This document shows positions 1 to 7,713 of a stretch of DNA of 25,114 nt, one piece after another (position 1 is the first letter of the stretch; every line of letters starts with the position of its first letter). Position numbers and translations under genes: made by a program. Origin of the DNA: JACQGZ01 sp036004665 (GTDB taxonomy: Bacteria > Sysuimicrobiota > Sysuimicrobiia > Sysuimicrobiales > Humicultoraceae); assembly GCA_036004665.1 (NCBI GenBank), contig DASYRG010000036.1:1-25114 (forward strand), written 5' to 3'. The notes beneath the pieces were generated by a model. The model was not told the origin of the DNA. It was given only the letters and a program-made list of their open reading frames with translations, and searched no databases.

Positions 1-776
1 GCCGTGGCCGCCAGCCAGGGCAGCAGCGCCGCGTTCTCCACCGGATCCCAGGCCCAGTAGCCTCCCCACCCGAGCACCTCGTAGGACCACCAGGCTCCGA
101 GCACGATCCCCGCGCCGAGGAAGGACCATGCCGCGATGGTCCAGCGCCGCGTCACCAGCATCCAATCGTCCTGCAGCCGGCGCGAGAGGAGCGCAGCGAC
201 GGCGAATGCGTAGGGAACGGAGAAGCCGACGTATCCGAGATAGAGCAGCGGCGGATGCACGGCCATGAGCGGATGGTTTTGTAGGAGGGGGTTCAGGCCG
301 CGCCCCTCCTCCGGCGTCGGGAACAGGCGGACGAAGGGATTGGCCGGGCCGAGCATCAGCAGCAGGAAGAAGACCAAGATCCCCAGCAGCACCGCCAGCG
401 CGAGAGGCGTGGTTTCGGGATGGCGGTCCCGGTAGCGAATCGCCACCAGGGCCGTGTATCCGGCGAGGACCCACGCCCACAGCAGGATCGATCCTTCCAG
501 CGCGCCCCAGAGCCCGATGACGCGGAAGAGCAGGGGGGTGCTCCGCGTGACGTTCAGCGCTACGTAGCGCACGGAGAAATCGAAGCCGATCAGAGCGCGC
601 TCCAGGGCCAGCACGGCGGCGGTGACGGCCAGAAACACGGTGAGCGTGAAGAAGAGGCCGGCGCGGTCCCATCGGGGGTCGGCGCCCCGCACCCTTCCCA
701 GGAGAAATGCGGCGAGCCCGCCCAACGTCGCCGCGGCGGCGAGGGCAAGGGACAAGAGGCCGGCGGTGGCAGTCAT
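1..776 (-). CDS. ccmF: Cytochrome c maturation protein CcmF, N-terminal part (cut by window edge)
   Basis: This encodes the first 258 residues of CcmF, the integral membrane subunit that helps move heme from CcmE onto apocytochrome c in System I maturation. The reading frame runs off the left edge, so the C-terminal part is missing from the window. Several hydrophobic segments are visible. The conserved block NHPLMAVHPPLLYLGY lies at about residues 167-182. The tryptophan-rich heme-handling WWD motif GWGGYWAWDPVENA lies at about 236-249. The segment LWGALEGS (about 89-96) replaces the GGHEGS form seen in enterobacterial CcmF. The ATG at 776 lies 10 bases after the ccmE stop, which fits co-translation. 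Identity is secure from the two motifs and the operon position. CcmG/CcmH partners, if present, would lie outside the window. Confidence 0.95.
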   Translation of the reverse strand, partial: MTATAGLLSLALAAAATLGGLAAFLLGRVRGADPRWDRAGLFFTLTVFLAVTAAVLALERALIGFDFSVRYVALNVTRSTPLLFRVIGLWGALEGSILLWAWVLAGYTALVAIRYRDRHPETTPLALAVLLGILVFFLLLMLGPANPFVRLFPTPEEGRGLNPLLQNHPLMAVHPPLLYLGYVGFSVPYAFAVAALLSRRLQDDWMLVTRRWTIAAWSFLGAGIVLGAWWSYEVLGWGGYWAWDPVENAALLPWLAAT

Positions 777-786
777 CGCGATGCGC

Positions 787-1182
787 TCAGGGCGCGGGGG
801 TCGGAGGCCGGTACTCTTCGGAGTGCTTGACGATAATGCTGCGGGCCTGAAAGAGTCCGTCGGCGGCCAGCGTGCCTTCGACGATCGCGCCCTGTCCTTC
901 CGTGAAAAGTCCGGGCGGCGCGCCGATATGGCGGACGGGGACCGACGCGTTCCCGTCCGTCAGGATGAAGCGCAGTTCCTGGGTAGCGGGATCCCAGGAG
1001 CGGGAGCCGGGCTGCACCTGTCCGCCGATGCGTAGCGTCTTGCCGGCCGCCGCCGGTCCCTGCGCCAGGAGTTCGCCCGGGGTGATGTAGTAGACGACCG
1101 CACCGCGGATGCCGCCGATGATTAAATAGACGAGCGCCGCCGCGACAACGCCGGCGGCGAGGAGCAGCCGGGCTCGTCTCAT
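787..1182 (-). CDS. ccmE: Heme chaperone CcmE
   Basis: A 131-residue periplasm-facing heme chaperone that binds heme covalently and hands it to the CcmF/H ligase. An N-terminal membrane anchor is visible at residues 5-23, followed by an OB-fold domain with typical CcmE blocks (YYITPGEL, LRIGGQVQPGS, FILTDG, GQGAIVEGTL). The heme-attachment histidine is His120 in IIVKHSEEYRPP, with the partner tyrosine at 124 (HxxxY form). The ATG at 1182 is chosen because its first four bases overlap the ccmD stop (ATGA) and because the membrane anchor starts directly after it. The frame is open further upstream, but that part is only a read-through of ccmD sequence. Length is close to that of known CcmE proteins. 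Confidence 0.95.
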   Translation of the reverse strand: MRRARLLLAAGVVAAALVYLIIGGIRGAVVYYITPGELLAQGPAAAGKTLRIGGQVQPGSRSWDPATQELRFILTDGNASVPVRHIGAPPGLFTEGQGAIVEGTLAADGLFQARSIIVKHSEEYRPPTPAP

Positions 1183-1340
1183 CGCACCCCGAGCGTTTCG
1201 CGCGCCTTCGCTGTCGAGGCCGTTGCCGGGGGGATCTCCGCGCGGGCGCTCCGCAGCCTGCGACGAAGGCGAAGCAGGTAGAGGAGGACGCCACCCCAGA
1301 CGATTCCATAGGCCAGGGCGATGGCGACGGGAGGCGTCAT
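1179..1340 (-). CDS. ccmD: Small heme exporter protein CcmD
   Basis: A 53-residue protein with one transmembrane segment (about residues 5-23) followed by an arginine-rich stretch (LRLRRRLRSAR) predicted to face the cytoplasm. This is the usual shape of CcmD, which helps release holo-CcmE from the CcmABC complex. Sequence similarity alone is weak because the family is short and variable. The call rests on size, topology, the AY...LLYLL pattern and the position between ccmC and ccmE. The start overlaps the ccmC stop by ATGA, and the stop overlaps the ccmE start in the same way. Confidence 0.85.
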   Translation of the reverse strand: MTPPVAIALAYGIVWGGVLLYLLRLRRRLRSARAEIPPATASTAKARETLGVR

Positions 1341-2017
1341 CCCGTCTCCCCCAGCGCGGCCGCCGCGCGGGCGTCCTCCAGGCGGGCCAGGCGGACGCGC
1401 AAGACAAGCAGAAAGGCGTAGAGGATGAAGAAGGCCGACAGATTGATCATCAGCGCCATCAGCATGGGTGGGGCTATCTGGATGTCCCCCCGCACGATTG
1501 AGGCCGGCTGGTGGAGGGTGCGAAACCAACTGACCGAGTAGTGGATCACGGGGATGTCCAGAGCGCCGACGATCCCGATGACGGCGGCCATCCGCGCGCC
1601 GCGCTCGGAATCCTCGGCCAGTTCGCGCACAAGCAGATACCCGATGTAGATGAGGAACAGCATCGCGGTAGTCACCAGTCGAGCGTCCCAAGTCCACCAG
1701 GTGCCCCAGACGGGCTTGCCCCAGATCATCCCGCTGGCCAGGGCCAGGCCCGTGAAGAGCACTCCGATCTCGGCGGCGCTGTGGGCCACGCGGTCATAGG
1801 CAGGGCGGCGCTTCCAGAGGTAGAGGAGACTGGCGACGGCCACCGTCCCCACCGCCAGATAGGCGGTCGCGGCGCTAGGAACGTGCGCGTACATGATCCG
1901 GACGTACTCACCCTGAAAGGCATCTGGAGGAGAGAGGATCAGCCCGAAGACCAGCCCGGTGCCCGCGAGGATCGCGGCGCCGGCGGCGAGGAGGGTCAGC
2001 CCGCTTACTGGTCTCAT
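1337..2017 (-). CDS. ccmC: Heme exporter membrane protein CcmC
   Basis: A 226-residue membrane protein of the CcmC/HelC family, which presents heme to CcmE. The WWD heme-binding motif is WGTWWTWDARL at residues 104-114. The conserved histidines expected to flank heme are His45 (in MYAHVPSA) and His169 (in RTLHQP). About six hydrophobic segments are visible, as in the family, and length is normal. The start overlaps the end of ccmB by ATGA (2014-2017). CcmC acts with CcmA, CcmB and CcmD, all encoded next to it. Confidence 0.96.
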   Translation of the reverse strand: MRPVSGLTLLAAGAAILAGTGLVFGLILSPPDAFQGEYVRIMYAHVPSAATAYLAVGTVAVASLLYLWKRRPAYDRVAHSAAEIGVLFTGLALASGMIWGKPVWGTWWTWDARLVTTAMLFLIYIGYLLVRELAEDSERGARMAAVIGIVGALDIPVIHYSVSWFRTLHQPASIVRGDIQIAPPMLMALMINLSAFFILYAFLLVLRVRLARLEDARAAAALGETG

Positions 2018-2673
2018 GCGTCCTCCATCAGGACCTCGAAGAGGAGGGGAGCGGTCAGCAGAAACAGGACGTCAAAGGCCGCCAGCAGTCCCAGCCAGAG
2101 GCCGGGCGCCTCGCGGGTAAGCGTCGCCTCCGTCAGGCGGACCCCGGCCAGCACAACCGGCAGCGAGACGGGGAGCAACAGCAGCGGCATCAGCAGTTCG
2201 CGTCCTCGCACGTGCACCGCCAAGGCGGCGAAGAGCGTGCCCAGGGCGGCAAGGCCGGCAACCCCCAGCGCGCCGACGCCGAGCAGCGCCGGAAGCCTGT
2301 CCCAGAGATCGAGGTTGAAGAGGATGCCCGCGAGAGGCAGCAGCGCGGCCCAGAGCAGCAGGAGCATCGCGCCGAGCGCGGCGCACTTGCCCCAATAGAG
2401 GTGCTCGCGGCTGCCGGGATAGAGCAGGAGCGCCTCCAGCGTCTCTCCCTCCGCCTCGGCCAGCATGGGCCGTCCCGCGCCGAGCATCGCCGCAAGGCCA
2501 AGGGCGATCCAGAGGATCGCGGACGCGCGGACGGAGTCTCCCCCCAACGCAAAGCCGAGCAGCAGGGTGACCAGCAGGGCGAAGACCACCATGGCCGTCA
2601 CCGTCTGGCGTCCACGCCATTCGAGGAGCAGGTCCTTGCGGGCCACGGCGCCCGCCCGCTGGAAGCCGTTCAT
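2014..2673 (-). CDS. ccmB: Heme exporter ABC permease CcmB
   Basis: A 219-residue permease subunit of the CcmABCD complex. Typical family features are an N-terminal amphipathic region ending in RKDLLLEWRGRQTV, the motif RPMLAEAEGETLEALLLYPGSR after the second hydrophobic segment, and a run of long hydrophobic helices. The ATG at 2673 is preferred to upstream in-frame codons because it overlaps the ccmA stop by ATGA and gives the standard CcmB length and N-terminus. CcmB works with the CcmA ATPase to release heme-loaded CcmE. Confidence 0.95.
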   Translation of the reverse strand: MNGFQRAGAVARKDLLLEWRGRQTVTAMVVFALLVTLLLGFALGGDSVRASAILWIALGLAAMLGAGRPMLAEAEGETLEALLLYPGSREHLYWGKCAALGAMLLLLWAALLPLAGILFNLDLWDRLPALLGVGALGVAGLAALGTLFAALAVHVRGRELLMPLLLLPVSLPVVLAGVRLTEATLTREAPGLWLGLLAAFDVLFLLTAPLLFEVLMEDA

Positions 2674-3374
2674 GCGGCGCCTCCGACGGGCGCGCGCAGA
2701 CGAGAGGTAGAGACGCCCTGGACGTCGGCGGCGTCGGCCTGACGTCCATCCACTAAGGCCAGGATCCGGTCGGCCAGCGTGAGCCCGCGTTCCCATTCGT
2801 GTGTCGCCAGCACCACGGCCCCACCAGCGGCGCGGATCTCGCCGACCAGCGCCGAGACCAGGTCGGCTCCTTCGGCATCCATTCCGCCGTAGGGGTCATC
2901 AAGCAGCAGCAGCCGCGGCCGAAGCAGCCATGCCCGGGCGAGGACCAGGCGCCGCCTCATGCCCTGGCTATAGGTGCGGACGGGCTGACCGCCGGCGGGC
3001 CCCAGGCCCACGCGCTCGAGCAGGGTGAGGATGTCGGGCCGCCCTGAGGCCGCGCCGGTCATGGCCGCGGCGAAGGCGAGGTTCTCGAAGCCGGTGAGCG
3101 AGGCGTAGACGCCTCCGACCGCTCCCACAAGCGCGGTGACCCGCCGCACCGCGTCGGGTTCGCGCACCAGGTCGTGCCCGAACACGGATCCGCCTCCGCG
3201 GCTCGGCCGAAGCGCGGTGGCGAGGAGCCGCAGCAGCGTCGTCTTCCCGGCGCCGTTCGGCCCCACGAGCAGCAGGACCGTCGCCGGAGGGAGTGTCAGC
3301 GTGACGTCGCGCAGCGCGTGGTGGAGGCCGAAACGCCGGGAGAGACCCTGCGTCTCGATCGGAGGCGGCAGCAT
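2670..3374 (-). CDS. ccmA: Heme exporter ATP-binding subunit CcmA
   Basis: A 234-residue ABC ATPase. Walker A is GPNGAGKT (Lys44), the ABC signature is YSQGMRR (about 135-141) and the switch histidine is His192 in ATHE. Walker B reads LLLLDDP (155-161), so the usual catalytic glutamate is replaced by Asp160. No clear Q-loop glutamine is visible before the GVYASLTGFENL segment. The family assignment comes from size, from the FENLAF and LDDPYGGMD blocks and from the ccmB-F genes that follow. No good ribosome binding site is seen before the ATG. The gene starts 45 bases after the upstream minus-strand gene ends, so the two may be co-transcribed. Confidence 0.93.
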   Translation of the reverse strand: MLPPPIETQGLSRRFGLHHALRDVTLTLPPATVLLLVGPNGAGKTTLLRLLATALRPSRGGGSVFGHDLVREPDAVRRVTALVGAVGGVYASLTGFENLAFAAAMTGAASGRPDILTLLERVGLGPAGGQPVRTYSQGMRRRLVLARAWLLRPRLLLLDDPYGGMDAEGADLVSALVGEIRAAGGAVVLATHEWERGLTLADRILALVDGRQADAADVQGVSTSRLRAPVGGAA

Positions 3375-3419
3375 GGGTCGCAGGAGAGATTCGCGGGCCG
3401 GGTCCTAGGGGCCTTGCAC

Positions 3420-4943
3420 CTACCGCCGCTCCGGTTCCCACCCGTAGACGGGAAGGATGTCCACGGGCGCGTAGTCGTCGGTGAGGATGGGGACGTCAGT
3501 CGTGGGAACCGCCTTGTCGTAGAGGTCGCCGACGAACCGATCGTAGAGCGGGAAGGTCACCTTTTTCGCGCGTTTGAGTTTGAGTCCAGCCTCGACGATC
3601 TCCGCCCGCGTCATGCTTGCCTTCGGCGCCGCCACCAGCATGATCGTGCGGACGCCGGTCCCCTCCTGGTCGGGGCGGAAGGCCACCGGGAAGGGGTAAA
3701 GCCCGGGGAAGACCTGCCCGTAGGTCCGGTAGAGGGCGCGGAACAGTTTGCTCTCCCGACCCTCCAGTGCACCGACGATGTTGGCGGCGATCAACCCGCC
3801 GGGGGTGAGGTGCGCCCGCGCCAGTTCGAAGAACTCTCTCGTCGCCAGATGGAAGGGGATGCCCTCGGCAAAGTAGGCGTCCAGCACGATCAGATCGTAC
3901 CTGGCCTCGCTGCGGCGCAGGAACAGCCGGCCGTCCTGCACCGTGATGCGCAGCCGCGCGTCCTCCTTCACCTCAAAGAAGCGTTTCGCCACATCGACCA
4001 CGGCGGGATCCAGTTCCACCACGTCGATCGTCACGTCGGGATAGTCGCGCCAGAAGCGCTTGGGGATCGACCCTGCGCCCAGCCCCACCACCAGCACGCG
4101 TTTGATCTGCGGGTGGAAGACCCAGGCGACGTGCGTGTAGTCCGTGTACTTGAAGGGGCTCTCGTAGGCGTTGGTCAGGTACATGCCCCCCTGGAAGGAG
4201 CGGTCGAAGCGCAGGTAGCGCGCGCCGCCGTCGTCCACCACCATGATGCGGTGGTAGATACTGTCCTTCTCGTAGAGGACTCTGGGCTCGGCGGGGCCGG
4301 TCTGCGCCGGCGGGGCCAGGACCGCCAGGAGGAGCAGCCCCGTCAGGGCTGCGCGGGCGGGTCGCGCCACTCGCACGCGCACGACGAGGAGGCCGGCAAA
4401 CCCCACGAGCGATCCACCGAGCACGTACAGGATCGTGCGCACGCCCATCGCTGGGATGAGCAGGAAGGCGGTGAGCAGCGTGCCCGCGATGCTGCCGGCC
4501 GTCGAGATGGCGTAGAGCATCCCGGCCACGTTGCCGACGGTGGCCAGGTTGGTGGCGGCGAGTTTCACCGCGAAGGGAGAGGTCATTCCCAGCAACAATG
4601 AGGGGGCGACGAAGAGCACGACCGAGGCGAGCAGCGGATTAAGGCGTGGCCCCAGGTCCCAGGCCGCGAACGTCTCGAGAATGGGCCGGGAGATCAGAGG
4701 CAGCAGCAGAATCAGTAGCCCCGCCAGCGAGAGCGCCGAGGCGAGCACGCCGGCTCTGGGGCGCCGGTCGGCCAGGAGGCCGCCGCTGTAATACCCCGCG
4801 CTGAGGGCGGCCAGGAAAATGCTGATCAGACTGCCCCAGACGTACACGGAGGATCCGAAGTACGGCGCCAGGATCCGGCTGCCCACGATCTCCAATCCCA
4901 TCAGCACCGCGCCGGCGCCGAAGACGACGACTCGCAAGGTCAC
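3420..4943 (-). CDS. Membrane protein with C-terminal spermidine-synthase-like domain
   Basis: About 507 residues. The N-terminal part (about 1-208) is a set of hydrophobic helices of the kind found in MFS/spermidine-synthase fusion proteins, with the characteristic block LEIVGSRILAPYFGSS. The C-terminal part (about 220-470) is a class I methyltransferase-fold polyamine-synthase-like domain. It shows the glycine motif VVGLGAG (about 285-291), the acidic ribose-binding end VVELDP (Glu310), a DGR at about 337-339 and LDAYFAEGIPFHLATREFF at about 354-372. Fused proteins of this type are common in many bacteria and mostly lack a proven substrate, so genuine polyamine synthesis is uncertain. The GTG at 4943 is chosen because GGGAGGG lies 6 bases upstream and the first membrane helix follows at once. 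An ATG at 4976 would add 11 residues but has no such site. The gene is 45 bases upstream of ccmA. Confidence 0.85.
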   Translation of the reverse strand: MTLRVVVFGAGAVLMGLEIVGSRILAPYFGSSVYVWGSLISIFLAALSAGYYSGGLLADRRPRAGVLASALSLAGLLILLLPLISRPILETFAAWDLGPRLNPLLASVVLFVAPSLLLGMTSPFAVKLAATNLATVGNVAGMLYAISTAGSIAGTLLTAFLLIPAMGVRTILYVLGGSLVGFAGLLVVRVRVARPARAALTGLLLLAVLAPPAQTGPAEPRVLYEKDSIYHRIMVVDDGGARYLRFDRSFQGGMYLTNAYESPFKYTDYTHVAWVFHPQIKRVLVVGLGAGSIPKRFWRDYPDVTIDVVELDPAVVDVAKRFFEVKEDARLRITVQDGRLFLRRSEARYDLIVLDAYFAEGIPFHLATREFFELARAHLTPGGLIAANIVGALEGRESKLFRALYRTYGQVFPGLYPFPVAFRPDQEGTGVRTIMLVAAPKASMTRAEIVEAGLKLKRAKKVTFPLYDRFVGDLYDKAVPTTDVPILTDDYAPVDILPVYGWEPERR

Positions 4944-4949
4944 GAGGTT

Positions 4950-4956
4950 CCCTCCC
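4950..4956 (-). promoter_or_regulatory. Ribosome binding site deciding a GTG start
   Basis: On the minus strand these bases read GGGAGGG and end 6 bases before the GTG at 4943. The alternative ATG at 4976 has no purine-rich site at the right distance. This supports GTG as the start of the spermidine-synthase-like membrane protein. Confidence 0.6.
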
Positions 4957-4982
4957 AACCTGACGTACCGGAGCATCTCATT

Positions 4983-4988
4983 TTGACA
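4983..4988 (+). promoter_or_regulatory. Possible -35 element (TTGACA) before the first DUF72 gene
   Basis: The space between the divergent genes at 4943 and 5033 is only 89 bases. It contains a perfect TTGACA on the plus strand, but no convincing -10 hexamer follows at 16-18 bases. It may be a real promoter with a weak -10 or a chance match. The DUF72 ribosome binding site AGGGAG is at 5021-5026. Confidence 0.25.
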
Positions 4989-5032
4989 CGGCGGAGGCCT
5001 CTTCCTCGGGAAAAGTCCGCAGGGAGCCTCTG

Positions 5033-5800
5033 ATGAGTGAGCCGCGCGCTCGCATCGGTACCTCGGGCTGGGTCTATCCACATTGGAAGGGGCGCTTCTA
5101 TCCCGAGGAGCTGCCTCAGCGTCGCTGGTTGCCCTTCTACGCCGATTACTTCGACACAGTGGAGCTCAACAACACCTTCTACCGATTGCCGAGCGCAGAC
5201 GCGGTGGCGCAGTGGCGCGATCAGGCCCCCGAGGGCTTCGTCTTTGCGGTCAAAGCCAACCGGTTCCTCACGCACATCAAACGGCTGCGCGCCGTGGAAG
5301 GACCGTTGGAGCGGATGATGGAGGTCTTTGCCGTGCTGCGCGACCGCCTGGGCCCCGTGCTCTTCCAGTTCCCGGAAAGCTTCCACCGCAATCCGGAGAC
5401 GCTCGGACGACTGCGGACGTTGTTCGGTCTGCTGCCGCCAAAGCCGCCGTTCGTGATGGAGTTTCGCCACGCGTCATGGTTTGTCGAAGAGGTCTTCGAG
5501 ACGATGCGGGACTACGAGGTGGGCCTCTGCATCGCCAGCGATCCCGCTCGACCGGCAGTCTTTGAGGTGACGGGACGCGTCGTGTATGCACGCTTCCACG
5601 GGCCCAAGGATCGACGGTATCGCGGCAACTACTCCGAGGACGAGTTACGGGTCTGGGCGGGCCGGCTCACCGATCTGGCGAGAGGCCGGCCCGCATACGT
5701 CTACTTCAACAACGACGCCAATGCGCACGCCGTGCGGAACGCTCTGCGCCTGCGGGAGCTCATGGGGGCAGCGCGCTCCAGAGCGCATCCTCCGGGCTGA
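5033..5800 (+). CDS. DUF72 family TIM-barrel protein (first copy)
   Basis: A 255-residue protein of the DUF72 (YecE-like) family, whose biochemical function is not established. Family blocks are visible in order: IGTSGWVYPHWKGRFYP near the N-terminus, VELNNTFYRLP at about 43-53, FAVKANRFLTHIKRL at about 71-85, GPVLFQFP, EFRHASW, and the C-terminal YVYFNNDANAHAVRNA. The ATG has AGGGAG 6 bases upstream. The last 41 bases overlap the 3' end of the convergent oxidoreductase gene. A second, shorter DUF72 gene lies in the ku-ligD operon (20287-20997). The two share all the main blocks but are clearly diverged. Confidence 0.9.
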   Translation: MSEPRARIGTSGWVYPHWKGRFYPEELPQRRWLPFYADYFDTVELNNTFYRLPSADAVAQWRDQAPEGFVFAVKANRFLTHIKRLRAVEGPLERMMEVFAVLRDRLGPVLFQFPESFHRNPETLGRLRTLFGLLPPKPPFVMEFRHASWFVEEVFETMRDYEVGLCIASDPARPAVFEVTGRVVYARFHGPKDRRYRGNYSEDELRVWAGRLTDLARGRPAYVYFNNDANAHAVRNALRLRELMGAARSRAHPPG

Positions 5801-6752
5801 ACGCGCGGTAAGGCACAACGCGGTCAAAGGCCCCCCCGGCGCGTTCCCGCAGCCTGGCCGCAACGGTGGCCGCGTCGGCGACGACGGCAAAGGTCTCCAG
5901 CATCTCGTCGGTGACGAGGGCCGGCATCTCCTCCCAGCGGCCGGCCACGGCGAGGCGGCTCAAGCCCTCACCCACTCGTTCCCACCCGTGCAGGGCGAGG
6001 ATACGCCGGTAGGAGGGCGTGGAGGCGTAGAAGGCGATGGTCCGCTTGGCGTGCGCGACGGCGCGGTCGCGGGCCGCTCCGCTCTCCGTCACGATGATCA
6101 CGCTGGCGGCGACAGTGAGATCGTCGCGCCGGCGTCCGCTGCGGCGCAGGCCTCGGTCCAGCGCGGGCAGCACGACCTCCTGGACGTATGTCGCTGAGTG
6201 CAGGGGGTGGACGTGCAGACCGTCGGCTATCTCGCCGGCCAGCCGGCACATCGCCGGGTTGACCGCGGCCAGGTAGATGGGGATCTCCCCCTGGAACGCC
6301 GGCGGGGTGAAGAACGGCGTCATCAACGAGAGGGAATAGAAGGGACCCTCGTGGCGCAGCGGAGCGCGCTCCCGCCAGGACCGCCAGACTGCACGGATCG
6401 CCCCGATGACGTCGCGCATCCGGGCGACGGGAGGCTCCCAGGGCATCCCAAAGCGCCGTTCCACGTGCGCCCGCACCTGCGAGCCGAGCCCCAGGACAAA
6501 GCGGCCGGCAGAGAGGCGGGCCAGCCCCCAGCCCAGGTAGGCGAGGGAAGTCGGGCTGCGGACGAAGGCGAGGGCGATCGCGGTGCCGATCTGCAGCCGG
6601 GTGGTGTGCTCGGCCGCCAGGGCGGCCGAGAGAAACGGATCTCCGTCCGTCTCGTTGAACCACACGCCGCCGAGGGCATGCGCTTCCGCGGCCCGCGCGA
6701 GAGCGGGGACCGCAGACAGATCGGCCGCACGGATGGCGGCATCGACCCGCAC
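5760..6752 (-). CDS. LLM-class F420-dependent oxidoreductase (MSMEG_2256-like)
   Basis: A 330-residue luciferase-like TIM-barrel flavin/F420 oxidoreductase. Recognisable blocks are LAAEHTTRLQIGTAIALAF, SPTSLAYLGWGLARLSAGR, FVLGLGSQVRAHVERRFGMPW, the pair GPFYSLSLMTPFF, and the C-terminal half with DGLHVHPLHS. From memory this order and wording match the family named after Mycobacterium MSMEG_2256; a profile search would be needed to confirm that. F420 rather than FMN as cofactor is inferred from the family. The substrate is unknown. The GTG start at 6752 gives the family's short N-terminus (MRVDAAI) and lies 7 bases after the SPFH gene stop, so the pair is probably co-transcribed. The 3' end overlaps the convergent DUF72 gene by 41 bases. 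Confidence 0.88.
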   Translation of the reverse strand: MRVDAAIRAADLSAVPALARAAEAHALGGVWFNETDGDPFLSAALAAEHTTRLQIGTAIALAFVRSPTSLAYLGWGLARLSAGRFVLGLGSQVRAHVERRFGMPWEPPVARMRDVIGAIRAVWRSWRERAPLRHEGPFYSLSLMTPFFTPPAFQGEIPIYLAAVNPAMCRLAGEIADGLHVHPLHSATYVQEVVLPALDRGLRRSGRRRDDLTVAASVIIVTESGAARDRAVAHAKRTIAFYASTPSYRRILALHGWERVGEGLSRLAVAGRWEEMPALVTDEMLETFAVVADAATVAARLRERAGGAFDRVVPYRAFSPEDALWSALPP

Positions 6753-6759
6753 CGAGGGT

Positions 6760-7677
6760 CTACCGCTGCGGTTCGGGGCGAAAGACGTCGAGCAACGGCA
6801 CGGGACCGCTGCCCGTGACCACCTGGGGCAGGCGGCCGTCCCACTTCTCGATGGCCCGCATCTGCGCCTCGATGCGCCGCAGCTGGACGAGTTCGGCGGT
6901 GACCTGCTGCTTCTGGACGCGCAGCGCCTCGGCTTCGGCCTTGGCCTTCTCGATCTGTTGCTGCGCCTCCAGTTTCACCCGCTGGAGGTCGCGCTCCGCC
7001 TTGAAGGCCAGCTGCGTCGCGGTCACCTTGGCTTCGATGGCTTTGTTGAACTCCTCGCTGAAGTCGAAGTCGGTCAGGCTGACCGTGTCCACGAGGATGC
7101 CGTGGGTGGCGAGGCGTGCCCGCAGGACGTCGGTGATCGCCGTCTTCACCGCCTCCCGCCGGGTGATCAGTTCTTCGGCTTTGAAGCGGGCGGTGCTGGC
7201 CTTCACCGCCTCCTGCACCGCCGGCCTGACGATGCGGTGGACGTAGTCCCGCCGCAGGTCGCGGTAGACTTGCACGACCTGGGCCGGATCGAGCGCGTAG
7301 TTCAGGGTCACCTTGGTGTGGACGACCTGCAGGTCGTTGGAAGCCGCCTCGGCGTCCGCTTCGTAGGCCTCGGTCTGGACGGACATCTCCACCACGCTCT
7401 CCACCAGCGGCGTGATCAAATAGATGCCCTCGGGGAGAATGCGCCCGGTGGGCGCGCCGAAGCGCAGGACGACGCCGCGGGTGCCGGCGGGAATCTGCCC
7501 GACGGCGCTGAGGAGGACGAGCACGAGGACGAAGAGGAGCAGGCCGAGGAGCAGCCCGGCGAGACGGAGGGTGGGGCCGAGCCGTCCGCGGTCGCGATCG
7601 CCGAGGCGGAACGCGCCGGCCCAGGCCATCCACAGCAGGAAAATTCCGATCCCGATGAGCCATTTGAGCAAGGTCAC
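6760..7677 (-). CDS. SPFH/prohibitin-like (HflC-type) membrane protein
   Basis: A 305-residue protein with two hydrophobic segments (about residues 5-20 and 39-59) separated by a charged loop. An SPFH/Band 7 domain follows (about 60-210), beginning QIPAGTRGVVLRFGAP and containing LPEGIYLITPLVESVVEMSVQT. After it comes a charged coiled-coil region (about 215-265) rich in Lys, Glu and Ala, and a short tail. Such proteins form membrane-associated rings or scaffolds, and some control membrane proteases. The second hydrophobic segment is extra compared with a simple HflC. No FtsH or HflK gene is present nearby. The GTG start is fixed by a full-consensus ribosome binding site 7 bases upstream. Confidence 0.87.
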   Translation of the reverse strand: MTLLKWLIGIGIFLLWMAWAGAFRLGDRDRGRLGPTLRLAGLLLGLLLFVLVLVLLSAVGQIPAGTRGVVLRFGAPTGRILPEGIYLITPLVESVVEMSVQTEAYEADAEAASNDLQVVHTKVTLNYALDPAQVVQVYRDLRRDYVHRIVRPAVQEAVKASTARFKAEELITRREAVKTAITDVLRARLATHGILVDTVSLTDFDFSEEFNKAIEAKVTATQLAFKAERDLQRVKLEAQQQIEKAKAEAEALRVQKQQVTAELVQLRRIEAQMRAIEKWDGRLPQVVTGSGPVPLLDVFRPEPQR

Positions 7678-7684
7678 GTCGACG

Positions 7685-7692
7685 TCACCTCC
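7685..7692 (-). promoter_or_regulatory. Full-consensus ribosome binding site for the SPFH gene
   Basis: On the minus strand these bases read GGAGGTGA, fully complementary to the 16S rRNA 3' end, 7 bases before the GTG at 7677. It decides this non-ATG start and predicts strong translation of the SPFH protein. Confidence 0.8.
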
Positions 7693-7713
7693 GCCCTGAT
7701 GTTCCGGGTGCCG

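Noticed and set aside
3174..4601. 475-residue open frame on the plus strand
   Set aside because: It lies antisense to ccmA and the spermidine-synthase-like gene, shows no family motif, and has the Arg/Gly/His-rich composition of GC-driven shadow frames.
4976..4976. ATG start for the spermidine-synthase-like gene
   Set aside because: It has no purine-rich site at the right spacing, whereas GTG at 4943 has GGGAGGG 6 bases upstream and opens directly into the first membrane helix.
6323..7663. 446-residue minus-strand open frame across the SPFH and oxidoreductase genes
   Set aside because: It is an out-of-frame shadow with a Pro/Arg/Gly-rich translation. The real frames carry the Band 7 and luciferase-like motifs.
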